NCBI RefSeq assembly: GCF_020382885.2 | Contig: NC_058499.1 | Span: 10,215,872 to 10,279,871 of the forward strand | Origin: Scatophagus argus | Taxonomy: Eukaryota > Chordata > Actinopteri > Scatophagidae | DNA: 64,000 nucleotides | Reading direction: 5' to 3' | Part shown: positions 11,433-22,615 of the stretch, one piece after another | Numbering within the stretch: position 1 is the first letter of the stretch | Layout of the letters: every line of letters begins with the position of its first letter | The notes under the pieces: generated by a model | Database searches by the model: none | What the model was told of the DNA's origin: nothing | What the model saw: the letters and a program-made list of their open reading frames with translations, nothing else | Made by a program: the position numbers and the translations under genes

Positions 11433-13291
11433 CTCTGGTGCAAGGCGCCTCATAAAAATATTCATTCGTTTAGGCCATGCAATTTCGGTGAGGCAGCAAG
11501 AAAGTAGATCCTCGCCATGCACAGTACAACTCCAAAGATGATCCTCTGAGAGTTGGGAGCCAGAAGGCCTACCAGATCCCGCTCTCTCAGCTCTGGCTAT
11601 GCTGAGATGCAGAGGAAACTGGATCCGCCGAAGTAAAACAGCGACACACCAAGACCATTATCACCAGTCGGGTCGTGGAGGGCCAGAAAAATACCTTCCC
11701 CATTTAACCCTGCAATGATCCCCTCTCACCATCAAGCACTCAAAAACCTGTCCCTCGGATTTCCGTTAAAAAAATGCCAAAGAAACACGTTTCCCGGTGG
11801 AGCGCTAGCAGTGATATCCCAGAATATCTACTCCCTCCACACCCCGACGAAAGGAATTCTCAGCACCCCCCCATGTCCAACCCCCTCCACCTTCCTTCTA
11901 CTGCTGGCGCTACAGCAGATGGCCTTGTCACTCTAAACCATGTGTCCCTTCAGGAATTCTGTCCTGCCCTCAGCAAGCAGCCCCAAGGTCACTACAGCTC
12001 CTAGCGATCTACCTTCACACTAACCCTCACTCACTGACCAAACACTGGACTTCACGTTTTCACATCTCAAACCTCTGGAGCATTAAAAACACATCCACAC
12101 ATGGATCACACCAAGTGGGACTATGAACTGCAATATGGGAGCTATAAACAGCTTTATTGCCTAACATTAAGGGACTGCATTTCAGATGGTGCTCGTAGTG
12201 GCCGTCAGTTCCTATTGGGAGTTCTTATGGAGGAGCATATGTGCCCCCAGAAACCCCCACCCCTCATCTTGGCGTCAGCAACTGATGCTTAGAATAGTTC
12301 ACAAAGTCTGACATGTTACTGGGTTTGGGTTTCAGCTGCACAGCCTCCTGCAACACATCAATGGGATCAAAGTTTTGGACTCCCTGTAGTAGCTTTCTCT
12401 CCTTCAGTTCCCCTTCCCCTCCCCCCAAGGACAAAACAGGCACCTTTACCACCTCGCCATTCACAAGATGCATTACCAAACCAGAGATAAATAGTGTTGG
12501 GAGGAATGTCTTTGCAGAGGCAAAGCTTTCAAGAGCACAACTTCCAGATGCATCATTGTATTATTAAAAGAATGAAAGATCCCAAATTCCCAGTTAATAA
12601 ACACAGTATTAATAGTAGGAGATAGTTAATGCATGAAGGCTGAAAGGCCACAAATATCAAAACAAACTGTGACAGCATGTAGACACAGTGATATATTTAC
12701 CATTTCTATTAAGTTTACCTTGAACATATTACATCAAAAATACAATCTTAAGACAAGAAACTGTGAAAATTTGAAAAGTTAGAAAACATCAGTTGTTACC
12801 ATGTTTATGCACATTTCATTTAAAATCTGACATCTGAGGATATTTAACCTACAACATCATGATACACTTATTCACTTATAATATACTGAAGGATGTTTAT
12901 GTTCAGTAAAGTTTTTACACTGAAGTTGTTCATGCGTGTCAATAAACAAGCAGCGCACAGGAAAACAATGTCGATTAGTGCATCACTGGTTACAGCGTCA
13001 TCACAAACTGTTTGACTTCTCAGCTAAGGGATCCACAATGAAGCGCACTGAAATACAAGCAAGTGACACACACACACACACACAGACACACAAGGCGCTG
13101 AATTGTGTTTACTGGTCTGGTGGTGAAGTCAGAATGGAATGAGTGACACAGAAACCAGCTGAGTAAATACATTGATAGCAGGTCTCCTCACGGGATGTCT
13201 GAACAGTGAAGTCATGGTAAGTTATCCAACAGTCTTCCCTGAATCTCTGTGGCGAGTCTGTGGACCACAGTGTGAACATCCAGAGGACGGT
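11433..13291. other. Intergenic rapsn-kbtbd4; rapsn upstream DNA and kbtbd4 3' flank
   Basis: No gene could be supported. The part at 11530-12500 is more C-rich than its surroundings. It has a + strand frame open at 11774-12004 (MPKKHVSRW...) that extends upstream, interrupted by two stops, to about 11535, and a minus frame at 12264-12479 (contains FDPIDVLQEAVQLKPK). Neither has splice sites or a family I recognise. They may be decayed coding DNA or chance. An AC microsatellite lies at 13066-13090. The 3' UTR of kbtbd4 should lie immediately below 13291. Confidence 0.4.
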
Positions 13292-15587
13292 TCAGGCCAA
13301 AACAAACTGCCAGTTTGTGAGGAGAATTTTTATACCTCTGATAACAGAGACGACAGAAGTGGCCGGGTTGAACTTCAACGTGTTTGCGTCACCTTTTTTA
13401 CACTTGTCCCTGAAGACATATATGCAGCCATTACAGCTGGCCACCTTCCACAGTGAAGGAACGCAGCTCCACACCTCAGGGAAGCGCAGGCGGGTGAAGC
13501 TCTCCAGCAGAGGGTTGTAGCACACCAGAGAATCTCCCTCTGCCACGATGAAGATGACGTCCATGTGGACCGCGGCGTGCATGCAGCCCGCGAATGGCAG
13601 CATGTAAGGTTTGATCTGGCACTTCTGGGAGCCGGTGTCAAAACACTGAATCAGTCGAGACGGCTTGGTAAAAAAGTCCATGTCGTTCTCCTCCCCTCCA
13701 AGTAGGTAGATGGTGCCTCCCAGGTTAACGCCAGCAGCACCGGACACTGCTGTGTCCAACTGGCTGGTCTCTGTCCACATGTTATCCTTGACTGTGTAGT
13801 AGATGACAGCATTAGAGAGCGTGTCCTGCAACGTTTTACCTCCTAGTGAGTAGATAGTGTCCTCAGTAGAGACAGAGACCATGGTATGGTGGAGACGGTC
13901 TCTGGGCAGTGGGGCACAGCGCTCCCAGTCCATGGTGTGCATGTTGCATTTCCACATGCGCCGTGGGATCGACCCCCCCACGACATACAGGTCACCCCCG
14001 TGTTTACAGGCTGCGGTGATCTGATGGCATAAACTGTTCTGGCCACTAACACTGATCGCATCGTCTTCGTCACAGTGAAGGGACACCGCCAGGGAGTGAG
14101 TCCGCGTCTCCTCTTTACCAATCAGGTAAATGTGAACGTTCTCACCAATTTCCTAAAGAAGACACAGCCGACATCAGTAATACAGATAATCACAAAAGAA
14201 ATGAAATAATATAACAATATTTTTCAGCTCCAGACAACAGAATTTCACCTTGAGATTTTCTTGAAGGATACAAGAAAACTCCTCTCTTTCCACTTTGTTG
14301 TGGTTTATCCATGACTCGATGGCCACTGTTGGGTTTTGGGAGCTTGGAACTCCATCTGAACACAAAAAAACAAACAAAGAACCTAATAAGTCACATTAAT
14401 AATATGTGTTTTTTAAACATTATTCGTAAGGCATTATTATCTTTAATGGAATTTTATTATTAGTTAAGAGAGATAAGTTAGAGGAAGTCAGAAAATGATG
14501 GAGTAAACCAGGGACATTGTTGTCATATGATAATTGTTTTGACCAGTCTGCACATTTTGTTAATTACAAATGATTTTCACAAACATACTATTGCTTTTTC
14601 GAGATATTCCACATTTTTCAGTAATGACTGAAAATCAAGGCTGTAGAAACTGTAAACTCAGTTGGAAATATGCAACACTGTCAAAGTGAACATAACTGGT
14701 GTAATCTACTGCGCAATGATAACGTAAGCCTGAGAAAGCTAAATTAAACACAATGTTCACCAGGGCAAAGAGAGCCACAGCACATGCTTTTCACTGCACG
14801 TTGATGGTACTTTTAAATGGCATATAACAATAAACTTGAACTTTGATCCATCTGAAGCAAGTTTTAGATAGACATCATAACAGTGATAGGATACCTTTGA
14901 TGATGTCCAAGAGCAGACAGAGAGGCAGATTAAGAAACTCCTCAGTCTGATGCAGCTGGGCCAGGTGGATTTTGGCACAATGCTTGGCTGCAGTATACAG
15001 CTCCTGGTCACTGTGTCTGTCTGCAAGCCACATTACCTGGAAAAAACAGGTAATCATAAAACTGATACTAAACAATTATGACTAAGTTTCACAGAAAACC
15101 AGGCTTATGGGAGACAGTGAATTACCTGCAGGCAGTTCTTGACTTCTACTGTCCGTGACAGGAAGCGTGAGCATTCCTCAAACAGCGCAGTAAGCTGGTA
15201 CATATCTGCCATCTCATAGGTGTCCTGCAGCTCCTCTACCCTTAGTTTAATCGTGCCATGATATATGTAGTCAATCAGCAGCTGAAAGACAGTGGCGCTG
15301 ACATCTTTCAGCTCAATAGAGCGGTTGTGGGACTCTTTGAGGTTGGAGGTGAACATGGAGCGGAAGAAACTGCTCTGTGCCGAGAGCACCAGCCGATGCA
15401 GGTGAAACTCTTTGCTGTCCACAGTGACGGTGACGTCAGCAAACAGGCCATCCTCCAGACACAAGTCCATGATGCTCTTCACCACCCGGCTGGAGTGGGA
15501 GCGGTCAGTGAAGGTGTATCCCAGGAAGTAGTTCTCCTCTCCCACAGAGCCCCCAACGCTGAGGCCTCCGTCCTCGTTCGACTCCAT
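13292..15587 (-). CDS. kbtbd4: KBTBD4, BTB-BACK-kelch substrate adaptor of CUL3 ubiquitin ligase
   Basis: Four coding exons on the minus strand, 15126-15587, 14895-15036, 14249-14355 and 13292-14152, join in phase to 523 residues (human about 518-534). The BTB domain spans about residues 30-150 (FADVTVTVDSKEFHLHRLVL, SMFTSNLKESHN) and should bind CUL3. BACK follows at about 155-235. Kelch repeats fill 240-523 (DLYVVGGSIPRRM, TIYSLGGKT, TIYLLGGEEND). The SIPRRM loop at 298-303 is where human KBTBD4 takes recurrent medulloblastoma indels. It is intact here. A 5' UTR splice acceptor lies 13 bases before the ATG, pairing with a non-coding exon ending at 16563. The last residues, NWQFVLA, match the family end. 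The neighbours rapsn and fam180b agree with the human order. Confidence 0.97.
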
Positions 15588-16562
15588 CTTTGCTGCTCAC
15601 CTGACAGCAAAGTCACCACCACCATTACAGCATCAGTTTACACTCAACTGCCACTTTGTAAGACACATTTAGGGAAAACAAATGCAGCATACAAACAGTT
15701 CTGCAATAAATGTTGCCTTCATTAAGGTTATGAATGTGCAGATGTTGCTGTTGAAGCTTTTCTAGAGAGGTTTCTGATAAAAATATATAGACCAATAATA
15801 CTTTTTAACACAGATAAGAAACGGTGATGTTAAGGAGTCTTTTCTTTTTCCTTACTTGTGACCATGATATGCACTTAACAGGACATTTTACAGTTGAAAA
15901 TAAACTTGACAGTGTTTTTCTTTAATAGTCAATCGATGCTTTATGTATCTGTACTGTAATTTTTTGCTAATAATCAGCCAATAAACAATAGCAAAATATG
16001 CTAACATCGGCTGATAAATCAGCGTGGCTGATTTATCCCTTTAGCTTTGGTGTTGTCGATTCAGTGTTATAAGACTTATAAGAAACTGTAGTATGTGGTG
16101 CTATTAAATTGCACTGTGTTTTATTGTAAAGTGCATCACCACCTCATTTATTTCAGCTAACGTAAGGAGGGACTATATATTCGACAGTTATCAGTTAAAC
16201 TCATATAATTCAACATTTGAGATGGTTTTAGAGACAGAGTAAAGATCTTTGCACGTTAAGTCCATTTTAGCTTTAACTGAACTCCCATAAGCATGACAAC
16301 AGCTAAAGTACAATCGCAAATTCAGAGTAAGCTACATAAAAATGTTCAAAATTACTGCCTGGCTATGCTGTGTTACGCTAGCTATGTTGTGTTTACGGTC
16401 ATCATCAGATAGCGTTAGCACCCACAGCAGCTAGCTGGCTAATTTTCTCCTAGAGTGAAAATTCAACCGTGGTACCGTGGAAGTAGTGTTGTAAGTGGGA
16501 CAGCAAATGAGTCACAACAGTCGTAACATTTTAAAAAATGTGCAACAAACAAGAGCGGTTAC

Positions 16563-16615
16563 CTTTATTTCCACTACTTTATCATTCAGAAGCAGATGAA
16601 CTCTTCACCGGAAGT
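16563..16615 (-). promoter_or_regulatory. kbtbd4: kbtbd4 first non-coding exon and ETS-type promoter site
   Basis: On the minus strand a strong donor (AAATAAAG/gtaaccgc) ends an exon at 16563, and the matching acceptor precedes 15600. ACCGGAAGT at 16607-16615 is a canonical ETS/GABP site of the type common in housekeeping promoters. The transcription start is not directly visible. Confidence 0.5.
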
Positions 16616-17467
16616 ATATAAACTTTTTCAGCGGTCAGCCCTGAAAAGACTCGCTGGCATCAACTGTTGCTACTGCCCCCGTGTGGTCTAGCGGTGTTAT
16701 TACATTTGCTATTTTGAAAAGACGCCCTCTGAACAACGCCTTATGACACTAATAATACATGTTAATTATACAAATTTCTGTTGAGGGGAGCGATTTAATT
16801 AATTCTTTAGTCATGTTGGGATAAAACAAAGCATCCATACGTGTTCTCTGGACATTTTGAAGCATTAGGACACTCCTGAACAATACTGGTTTTAACTCTA
16901 CCTCCACAATATTTATAGTTATATTATAACCTATAGTTCTCTTATTGTTGTCTCAAAGAAGCCAGCCTAAATAACTTGGATGACATTTACTGACCCGATG
17001 AATACTTGTATTAAATGTTTAATCATATTTAATCTCTAATTATATTTTATTTGGTGAACATGCATTTTTACATCTATTTGCAACATCTTCTCCTTTTATG
17101 AACTGCAAAAATGCTCTAAAGCTTCTTTCTTTATTGGACTTATCTATATTGACTGAGAACAATACTCATAAGTAGTTTCATATTTCAACTACATAACTCA
17201 TGTTAATGCTATGGATGTTTGTTTATTTTTTGTTGTTGATTCTGTGAGCTTCAAATCCTGCCTGCTGTGGATAAAAGGATCCAGGAATAAAATAAAAAAC
17301 TATTGCTGTCTGCTCTGCATTACAGCCAACTGGCTTTTGGTCCTTTTTTCCAAGGTGGAAAAATGCATGGTATTCAGGCTGCGTTGCTTCTTCCTGAAGA
17401 AGGCAAGGGAGTACAGAGGTGAGAAGGATGCAGCGTTTCATCTGTGTGCAAAAAAGTCAAGAGAAAA
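16616..17467. other. Divergent intergenic region between kbtbd4 and fam180b
   Basis: About 850 AT-rich bases with no exon. Upstream DNA of both genes. An 86-codon + frame at 17211-17471 overlaps the fam180b start in another frame and has no supporting splice sites, so I treat it as non-coding. Confidence 0.5.
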
Positions 17468-18227
17468 ATGAAGATACAGCTTGAAATCTGCCTTCGGGTC
17501 ATTTTATGGCTTTGGTTTGAGCAAATGCTGCAAAGTGAGTAGAAACAGAAGATCTTTTAACAGTGATGTGGACACATTTTTAGGTTGTTATATAATGGTA
17601 CTGCATGCACTGTTCGAATACAGTACAACATCAGTTTATCTACAGCGATTATTTCAATTATATCACCGTTAAACTTGACCTTTTTCTACTTTAGATGTGA
17701 CTGCAGACAAAAAACCGACTTCTCAAAAAACTGGCTCATTGGTTTCTGATGCAAACCTGATGTTTGAGGTATTTTTTCACTTTAGAGTTAACACAAGCCT
17801 GCATGCAGATAAATTAAATATCTTGCTATGTTTTAATAACAGCGTAAGCGGTGGATATTTCTTTTTTCTGTCCTGTGTGCAGATCTTACTGGGCGGGGTG
17901 GAGATGGACCAGGACAACAACATTGTTCTGCTCGACAAGGAGCTGGCATCAATGAGGTCCGGGCGGGCTTTCCTGTCTCAGATTAACGACAACATCCCCA
18001 GAAGTCGGAGCTCCATGTTGCAGATGGTGACCACGCTGGAGGTTCAGAGGAGGCCGCTGACTGAGGCTCAGTTTGAGAGTCTTGTCCTGAGCATCGTGTA
18101 CTCTGCCTACCAGGCCCAGCACCAGGACCGAGATGAGGAACGGGAGGCATGGGGTGGAGTGCTCCTCCAGCTGGCAAATGTCACAGTCCATGAACTCCGT
18201 GGAAGTTATCTCTTTAATTATGCATGA
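17468..18227 (+). CDS. fam180b: FAM180-family small secreted-type protein
   Basis: Three exons, 17468-17534, 17695-17768 and 17883-18227, give 161 residues (human FAM180A is 173). The N-terminus is hydrophobic (ICLRVILWLWF) and fits a signal peptide. The family core is clear: LMFEILLGGVE, then DKELASMRSGR (the ELAS motif is shared with human FAM180A and FAM180B), then EAQFESLVLSIVYSAYQAQ and a C-terminal helix ending YLFNYA. The function of the family is unknown. I choose the B paralogue because human FAM180B lies beside NDUFS3/KBTBD4. The start was chosen because the ATG at 17468 opens a signal-like exon ending in a perfect gtgagt donor whose phase matches exon 2. The gene is convergent with ddb2. 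Confidence 0.88.
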
Positions 18228-18266
18228 TGCACATACTGCCATTCTGTGTGAGATACAGCTGTATGC

Positions 18267-18272
18267 AATAAA
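18267..18272 (+). terminator. fam180b: fam180b polyadenylation signal
   Basis: AATAAA 39 bases after the fam180b stop. The ddb2 stop on the other strand is only about 315 bases further on, so the two 3' ends are close. Confidence 0.6.
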
Positions 18273-18586
18273 TCACCTAACTGAAACCTCCCTGTAGGGT
18301 TGATTCATAATAATGCATGGGATCTAAGATTTGTAAAATAAAGACTCAATCATGATGAAACATGATTATGTTTTAATATAGTACAGTAGAAAAACATCTG
18401 TAAGAACATACAAAAGTTTCAGTTTTAAACTGGTTTATAAAGGCAAAATTGAAACATTTTTTTAATGTTCAAACAATCCCTGAAGTTACAGACACAACAA
18501 AAGGTTAAAAAAGGGACTATACATACAGATAGATATATAGATAGATATATATACAGAGATTTTCCAGATCCTCACTGTCATAAAGT

Positions 18587-20427
18587 TTACTTCTTCCTCA
18601 TCTGTGCTTGTTTTAGTTTAGTACACCCTGTCTTGGTTTTGGTCCCTGATTCTTCCAGAGAAGCCAGCTTCTTCTTGAGTTTTGCATCCACAGCAGGACC
18701 TCTCCTGTCGCTGCCGGAGCGCTGCTGACTCCTCCGCTGGCCTCTTAAACCGCCCACTGAGGTGGAGGTTTCCTGTTTGTGGCGACTGCTGATCAGTGAC
18801 TCGTTTCTATCCCAGACGAGCACCGTCACACCTGTGAGTGAGCATGAAGCAACTTCATTGACCTGCGACAGCCATCTGACCTCATCATCATCACAGCCAT
18901 CAGACAACAACATGTCGGTGATTAATGTGCTTCTGGGGAACTCACCCATTCCAGATCCAATCACATCACCCATTGGATTGAATTTGTTGATCTGTAAATA
19001 AATGTTTTTAAGTGTTAATAACTACAGTTTTTGTGCCTTAGTGGTTTTTAAAAAACATACTCACAGATTTGATCCCTGAAGCAGTGGAGTCCTGCAGCTC
19101 ACAAACGAGCTCTGCTGTGTTGGAATCAAAGACGTCGATGGTTCTCTGGTCTCCGGGGCAAACCCGGTCGTCAGGGTAGCGGCCCACCACAATAAGGTCA
19201 TAGACAGGGTGCCATGTGGCCTGTAGAGAAATAGTAACGGTGTTCGGTTGTCACAGACTGAACCAGCATTAATGACGAGTTCCTTCCTCCGCAGTACATC
19301 TCTTCAAATGCAAAAATGATGATTTTAATGTTGATCATGTGTAACAATTTGCTCCCCAGGCTGCTTGATGCTGCCCACTGCTCCTGTGTGTGTTTCACTG
19401 CATGTAATTTGCCGGGTGTTGCATGTGTTTTCAACTAAGGATGGGATAAATGCAGAAGACAAATTCGGTGTGTGTATGTAAAAATATATATACTGTCAAT
19501 AAAGATTCTTCTTCTTCTTCTTCAATGTCTGTGATTTGATCATATGTGCAGTTCAACTATGTTAATTTGTTAATTTGTTAATTTCTAAACAAGTTACAGA
19601 AGAATAAAATAAAATAAAATAGGATAAAAAAAGGATAAAAATAAACAGAAACAAACCTTGATGGGTGTGAGATGCTGAAACTGCCTGTGCGGATGTTGGA
19701 TGATGTGTTGAGGCTTCGACCAATCGGAGGACGAGTAGACTCGGATCTGATCGTACTGATCTGTGGTGAGCAACTTGGAGCAGTCCAGTGGGTTGAAATA
19801 CGCTGTGACAATGAGGAACAAATTAAGAAAACTGAACACACTTGGACTAAATGGACAAAGGAATCACTTCCATCTTATACCAGCAATGACGCATTTAACG
19901 ATGTTGAGGTGCCTTCAAAATCAGCACAAGTCGCACTTAATGAATCTTTTACTGTTACATCACTTATATCGCACGAATGTCACAATGTTTGCAAACTGCA
20001 GAATTTTCTACATTAAAAAAAAAAACACAGCAGCATAGCAGCAACAGAAAATTAATTTTAAGTAAGAAAGTGTTATGTGAGAGTGTTACCCGAGTTGACA
20101 GCTCTCTCGTGAGGCAGCTCATGGAGGAAGCTCTTCTTGTCTTTGATGCTTCTCAGGTCCCAAAGTTTCACCGTGTGGTCAACTGAGGCCGTGGCCAACA
20201 GCCAATCACAACGGGAGTTGAATTCAGCATGGGTCACTTTGGCTTTGTGCAACTTGTCACTGAAAATCTATGACATTAAAAACAAATCCATTCACAATCA
20301 AAATTCACACCTTTTAAATTCACCTCACTGTTTGCTTGTTTGAGAAATGCTCATTCTTTTTAATCGTGAAAACCATTACAGAATCAGAATAACTCAGCTC
20401 TCCGTGCTAGCTTGCATCCTTAGGGGA

Positions 20428-20464
<37 letters not shown>

Positions 20465-22597
20465 TTTGTCCATCCAAACCGAGGAGCAGGACCTGTCCCA
20501 CATTGTCTCCTGTCACAAGCATCTGTCGGCTTACAGACACGTCTACACAGCAGTACCAGTAACTGTAAGACAACACAGAAATTTACTGGATAAAACACAT
20601 GAAATATTGAAAGAGTTTAATTCCAATGTAACAATAAATAAGTGATTGAATAGAGAAAATCTATCATAAATTATCATTTTTTTCTACCCAAATTTTTCTG
20701 ATGATTTTAAAATTTTCACGTGAACTGAATATTGTTATGTTTATGGCCTTTAAAAACACATTGAATCATCTAGGAAGGTTTTTTTTCCCTTAATTCGTAT
20801 ATGTAACTCCAGAGTTAAACTTTAGCTTTTAACATCAACCAGATCGCAGCATCTTTTTGCTGAGCATCAGTCTTCTTTGCAGTTTTCTCACCAAACGTTG
20901 TGGTTCTCGTGGCCACAGTCTTGAGTTCGGGACAGAACAGTGGGTGTTCGACCCTCAAAGCTCTGCAGGGTCAGTGTGCCCTCACCAGAAGCCACATAGA
21001 CTTGGGAAAAGTCCATTGGGCAAAACTTCATCCCTCCAATAAAGTCTCCTGCTCCGTTCTGTGCACAGAAACACAAACGCAGGCCTATCAGCCTATCGCA
21101 GCGCTCGTATCAGCAACACGCTGCCACACAAATGTGGAGCATTAAAGCACTGAGGGCCACCTGGTAAGAAGACTGATGCCAGACTGATCAGGCCTGAAGT
21201 CTACAACCCTTTTCGACTTTAGCTTACAGAAAACAGGGGAACTTAGCCTTACTTCAGTGTGTCTGTGCTGGCAAACACTGTTAGTGTTGTCCCACTGAAA
21301 TCTCGAAGTGCTGTTGTGCCCCCAATAGATGAGGTGAACAGCTGAGTGGGATTTAACTGGTTAAACTTCATGTCTGTAACTGAGTCTCCAGCTCCCATCT
21401 AAGCAGAAAACCAACAACAGTGTCAACAAATGAAATCAAGGAAACTTAGTCTGCAACATTTTGAAATTAATTACAGCCCCTAAATGTAAAGTGTTGCCTA
21501 ATTTCAAAATGAAAATAAAAACAAAACAAAAAACAGACAGACTGCTGGTAAACACCTCATACTTTTGATCATCCAAACATCTGGCGAAACAAACCAGACC
21601 ACCATGCAGGAACTCACCCCTTGAATAAAATTCTTCTTTGCTGGCACCTCAAAGTCCCACAGGTATAAGTCGCCACCCTTGGACCCCACAGCCAGAGTGG
21701 TGGGATGAGTGGGATGCCACTCCAGACTGGTGATCCTGCGGTCGAAGGGGCTGGTGGCACCGTGGAAATGATAGGAGGACAGAGAGCGAACAAAAGGCTC
21801 CTGAAGACACTGGAGGAGACAACAGAACTAACTGCTCACTGACTTCAGGTGGAATCAACATGTACGACATGCAGAGGCGCAGTATACACTCAATGCATCG
21901 CCTGACGGACAACAAATGGCAACCTGATCTGATCTGTGGGAGCCTTTTGACTCCGATCCAACGACAACAGATTGCATATTTCAGCTGCACAAAGATAAAC
22001 TTGAGTTTTCATGAGAGCTTAAGTGTTAATGTTGCGAGTGGGGCGGCAACAGAAACAAATATACATGGTGATATTTCTTACTCATTAGTCTGCAAATTAC
22101 ATTTAAGACAAACTTAAGTTTGACCTGGGCGGCATGGTGGTGCAGTGGTTAGCACTGTTGCCTTAAAGCAAGAGGGTCCCAGGTTCTAATCCCGGTCTGG
22201 GTCCCTGTGCCTGTGTGGGTTTTCTCCGGATACTCCGGCTTCCTCCTGGTCTCTCTGTGCAGCCTATGAGTGAAGGCCAGCGGTCTCACCTGTCTCATCT
22301 GTGTGTGAAGACTTTGGCCCAGAGTGCTCTTGTAAATGTAGTGCAGGATGCTGCCGTACCCACTTTTCTTCTGGACTCCTCCAGACTGGAGTGGAGGCCC
22401 TGCAACACCCAAATCAAATCAACTGTCATGACAAGTACGTTTCATGTACTGAAGCTGTTCGGTCGGGGCTGCGCACCTTGTTGGGATGTTTCTGCATCTT
22501 TTTTGGCTCGTAGTTTCTTGGAGAGAGTTGGAGCTGAGCCTTTCCTCGCTTTACCATTTGGTTCAGATGCGTCTGAATTCGTCGGTTTCCTTTTCAT
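18587..22597 (-). CDS. ddb2: DDB2 (XPE), WD40 UV-damage sensor of the CUL4-DDB1 ligase
   Basis: Minus-strand exons: 22477-22597, 22290-22399, 21618-21809, then 21253-21398 or 20892-21058, then 20463-20562, 20090-20267, 19657-19802, 19065-19220, 18946-18991 and 18587-18831. The product is 479 or 486 residues depending on the alternative exon. DDB2 recognises UV photoproducts in chromatin and recruits DDB1-CUL4. Visible: a basic N-terminus (MKRKPTNS), an H-box-like helix ([16 protein letters not shown]), seven-blade WD40 core, the DDB1-contact WDxR motif WDLR at 259-262, and the lesion-inserting FQH hairpin ([11 protein letters not shown]) at 324-326 (numbering with the 146-bp exon). The C-terminus extends about 65 mostly basic residues past the human end (ILIWSQEEARTRK equivalent VLVWDRNE). 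A 5' UTR junction precedes the ATG (acceptor at 22615; donor of exon 1 at 22708). Head-to-head with kif23. Confidence 0.96.
19371..19521 (+). repeat. Fish interspersed repeat 3' tail ending in AATAAAGA(TTC)n, ddb2 intron
   Basis: Begins CTGCCCACTGCTCCTGTGTG and runs through TGCCGGGTGTTGCATGTG to AATAAAGATTCTTCTTCTTC. A second copy is at 59378-59645. The (TTC)n end is typical of retroposon 3' tails. The family is not named with certainty. Confidence 0.6.
20431..20462. repeat. ddb2: (AC/GT)n microsatellite abutting a ddb2 5' splice site
   Basis: Sixteen AC units on the + strand, so on the ddb2 strand the intron begins directly with (GT)16 after exon end CAAAAG at 20463. Confidence 0.97.
20892..21058 (-). 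other. ddb2: ddb2 alternative exon, second diverged version of the same WD40 segment
   Basis: Acceptor tttctgtgcacag and donor GTTTG/gtgaga bound 167 bases, again phase 0 in and 2 bases over. The peptide starts [20 protein letters not shown] and ends CGHENHNVC after joining. It shares the GAGD..MKF...GT..L..F.G frame with the 146-base exon but is 7 residues longer. Inclusion of both exons would shift the frame of everything downstream. Confidence 0.85.
21253..21398 (-). other. ddb2: ddb2 alternative exon, tetrapod-like version of a WD40 segment
   Basis: Acceptor ttttctgcttag and donor CTGAA/gtaagg bound 146 bases. It enters in phase 0 and leaves 2 bases over. The peptide starts [20 protein letters not shown] and ends VFASTDTLN after joining, matching the human segment (GAGGSITGLKFN...FASSDTIN) almost position by position. 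It is homologous to the next exon at 20892-21058. Confidence 0.85.
22126..22260 (+). mobile_element. tRNA-derived SINE head fragment in ddb2 intron 2
   Basis: Contains a pol III A-box-like TGGTGCAGTGG (22137-22147) and a B-box-like GGTTCTAATCC (22182-22192) at tRNA spacing, followed by GGGTTTTCTCCGGATACTCCGGCTTCCTCC, a phrase common to an abundant teleost SINE. The 3' body is missing, so it is truncated. It ends close to the ddb2 exon donor at 22290. Confidence 0.7.
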
Positions 22598-22615
22598 GTC
22601 TCTCCCCCGCTCTAC

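Noticed and set aside
13172-13520. + strand frames over the end of kbtbd4
   Set aside because: Antisense shadows of the kbtbd4 last exon.
17211-17471. 86-codon frame upstream of fam180b
   Set aside because: Overlaps the fam180b start in another frame; low-complexity composition and no family resemblance.
20260-20267. ddb2 acceptor at the TTTTCAG eight bases inside exon 20090-20267
   Set aside because: It would start the exon with TGA in the required phase. The upstream acceptor (gtcatag) gives [13 protein letters not shown] and agrees with the family.
22126-22260. tRNA gene, because A and B boxes are present
   Set aside because: No cloverleaf could be drawn; the flanking phrase is that of a fish SINE.
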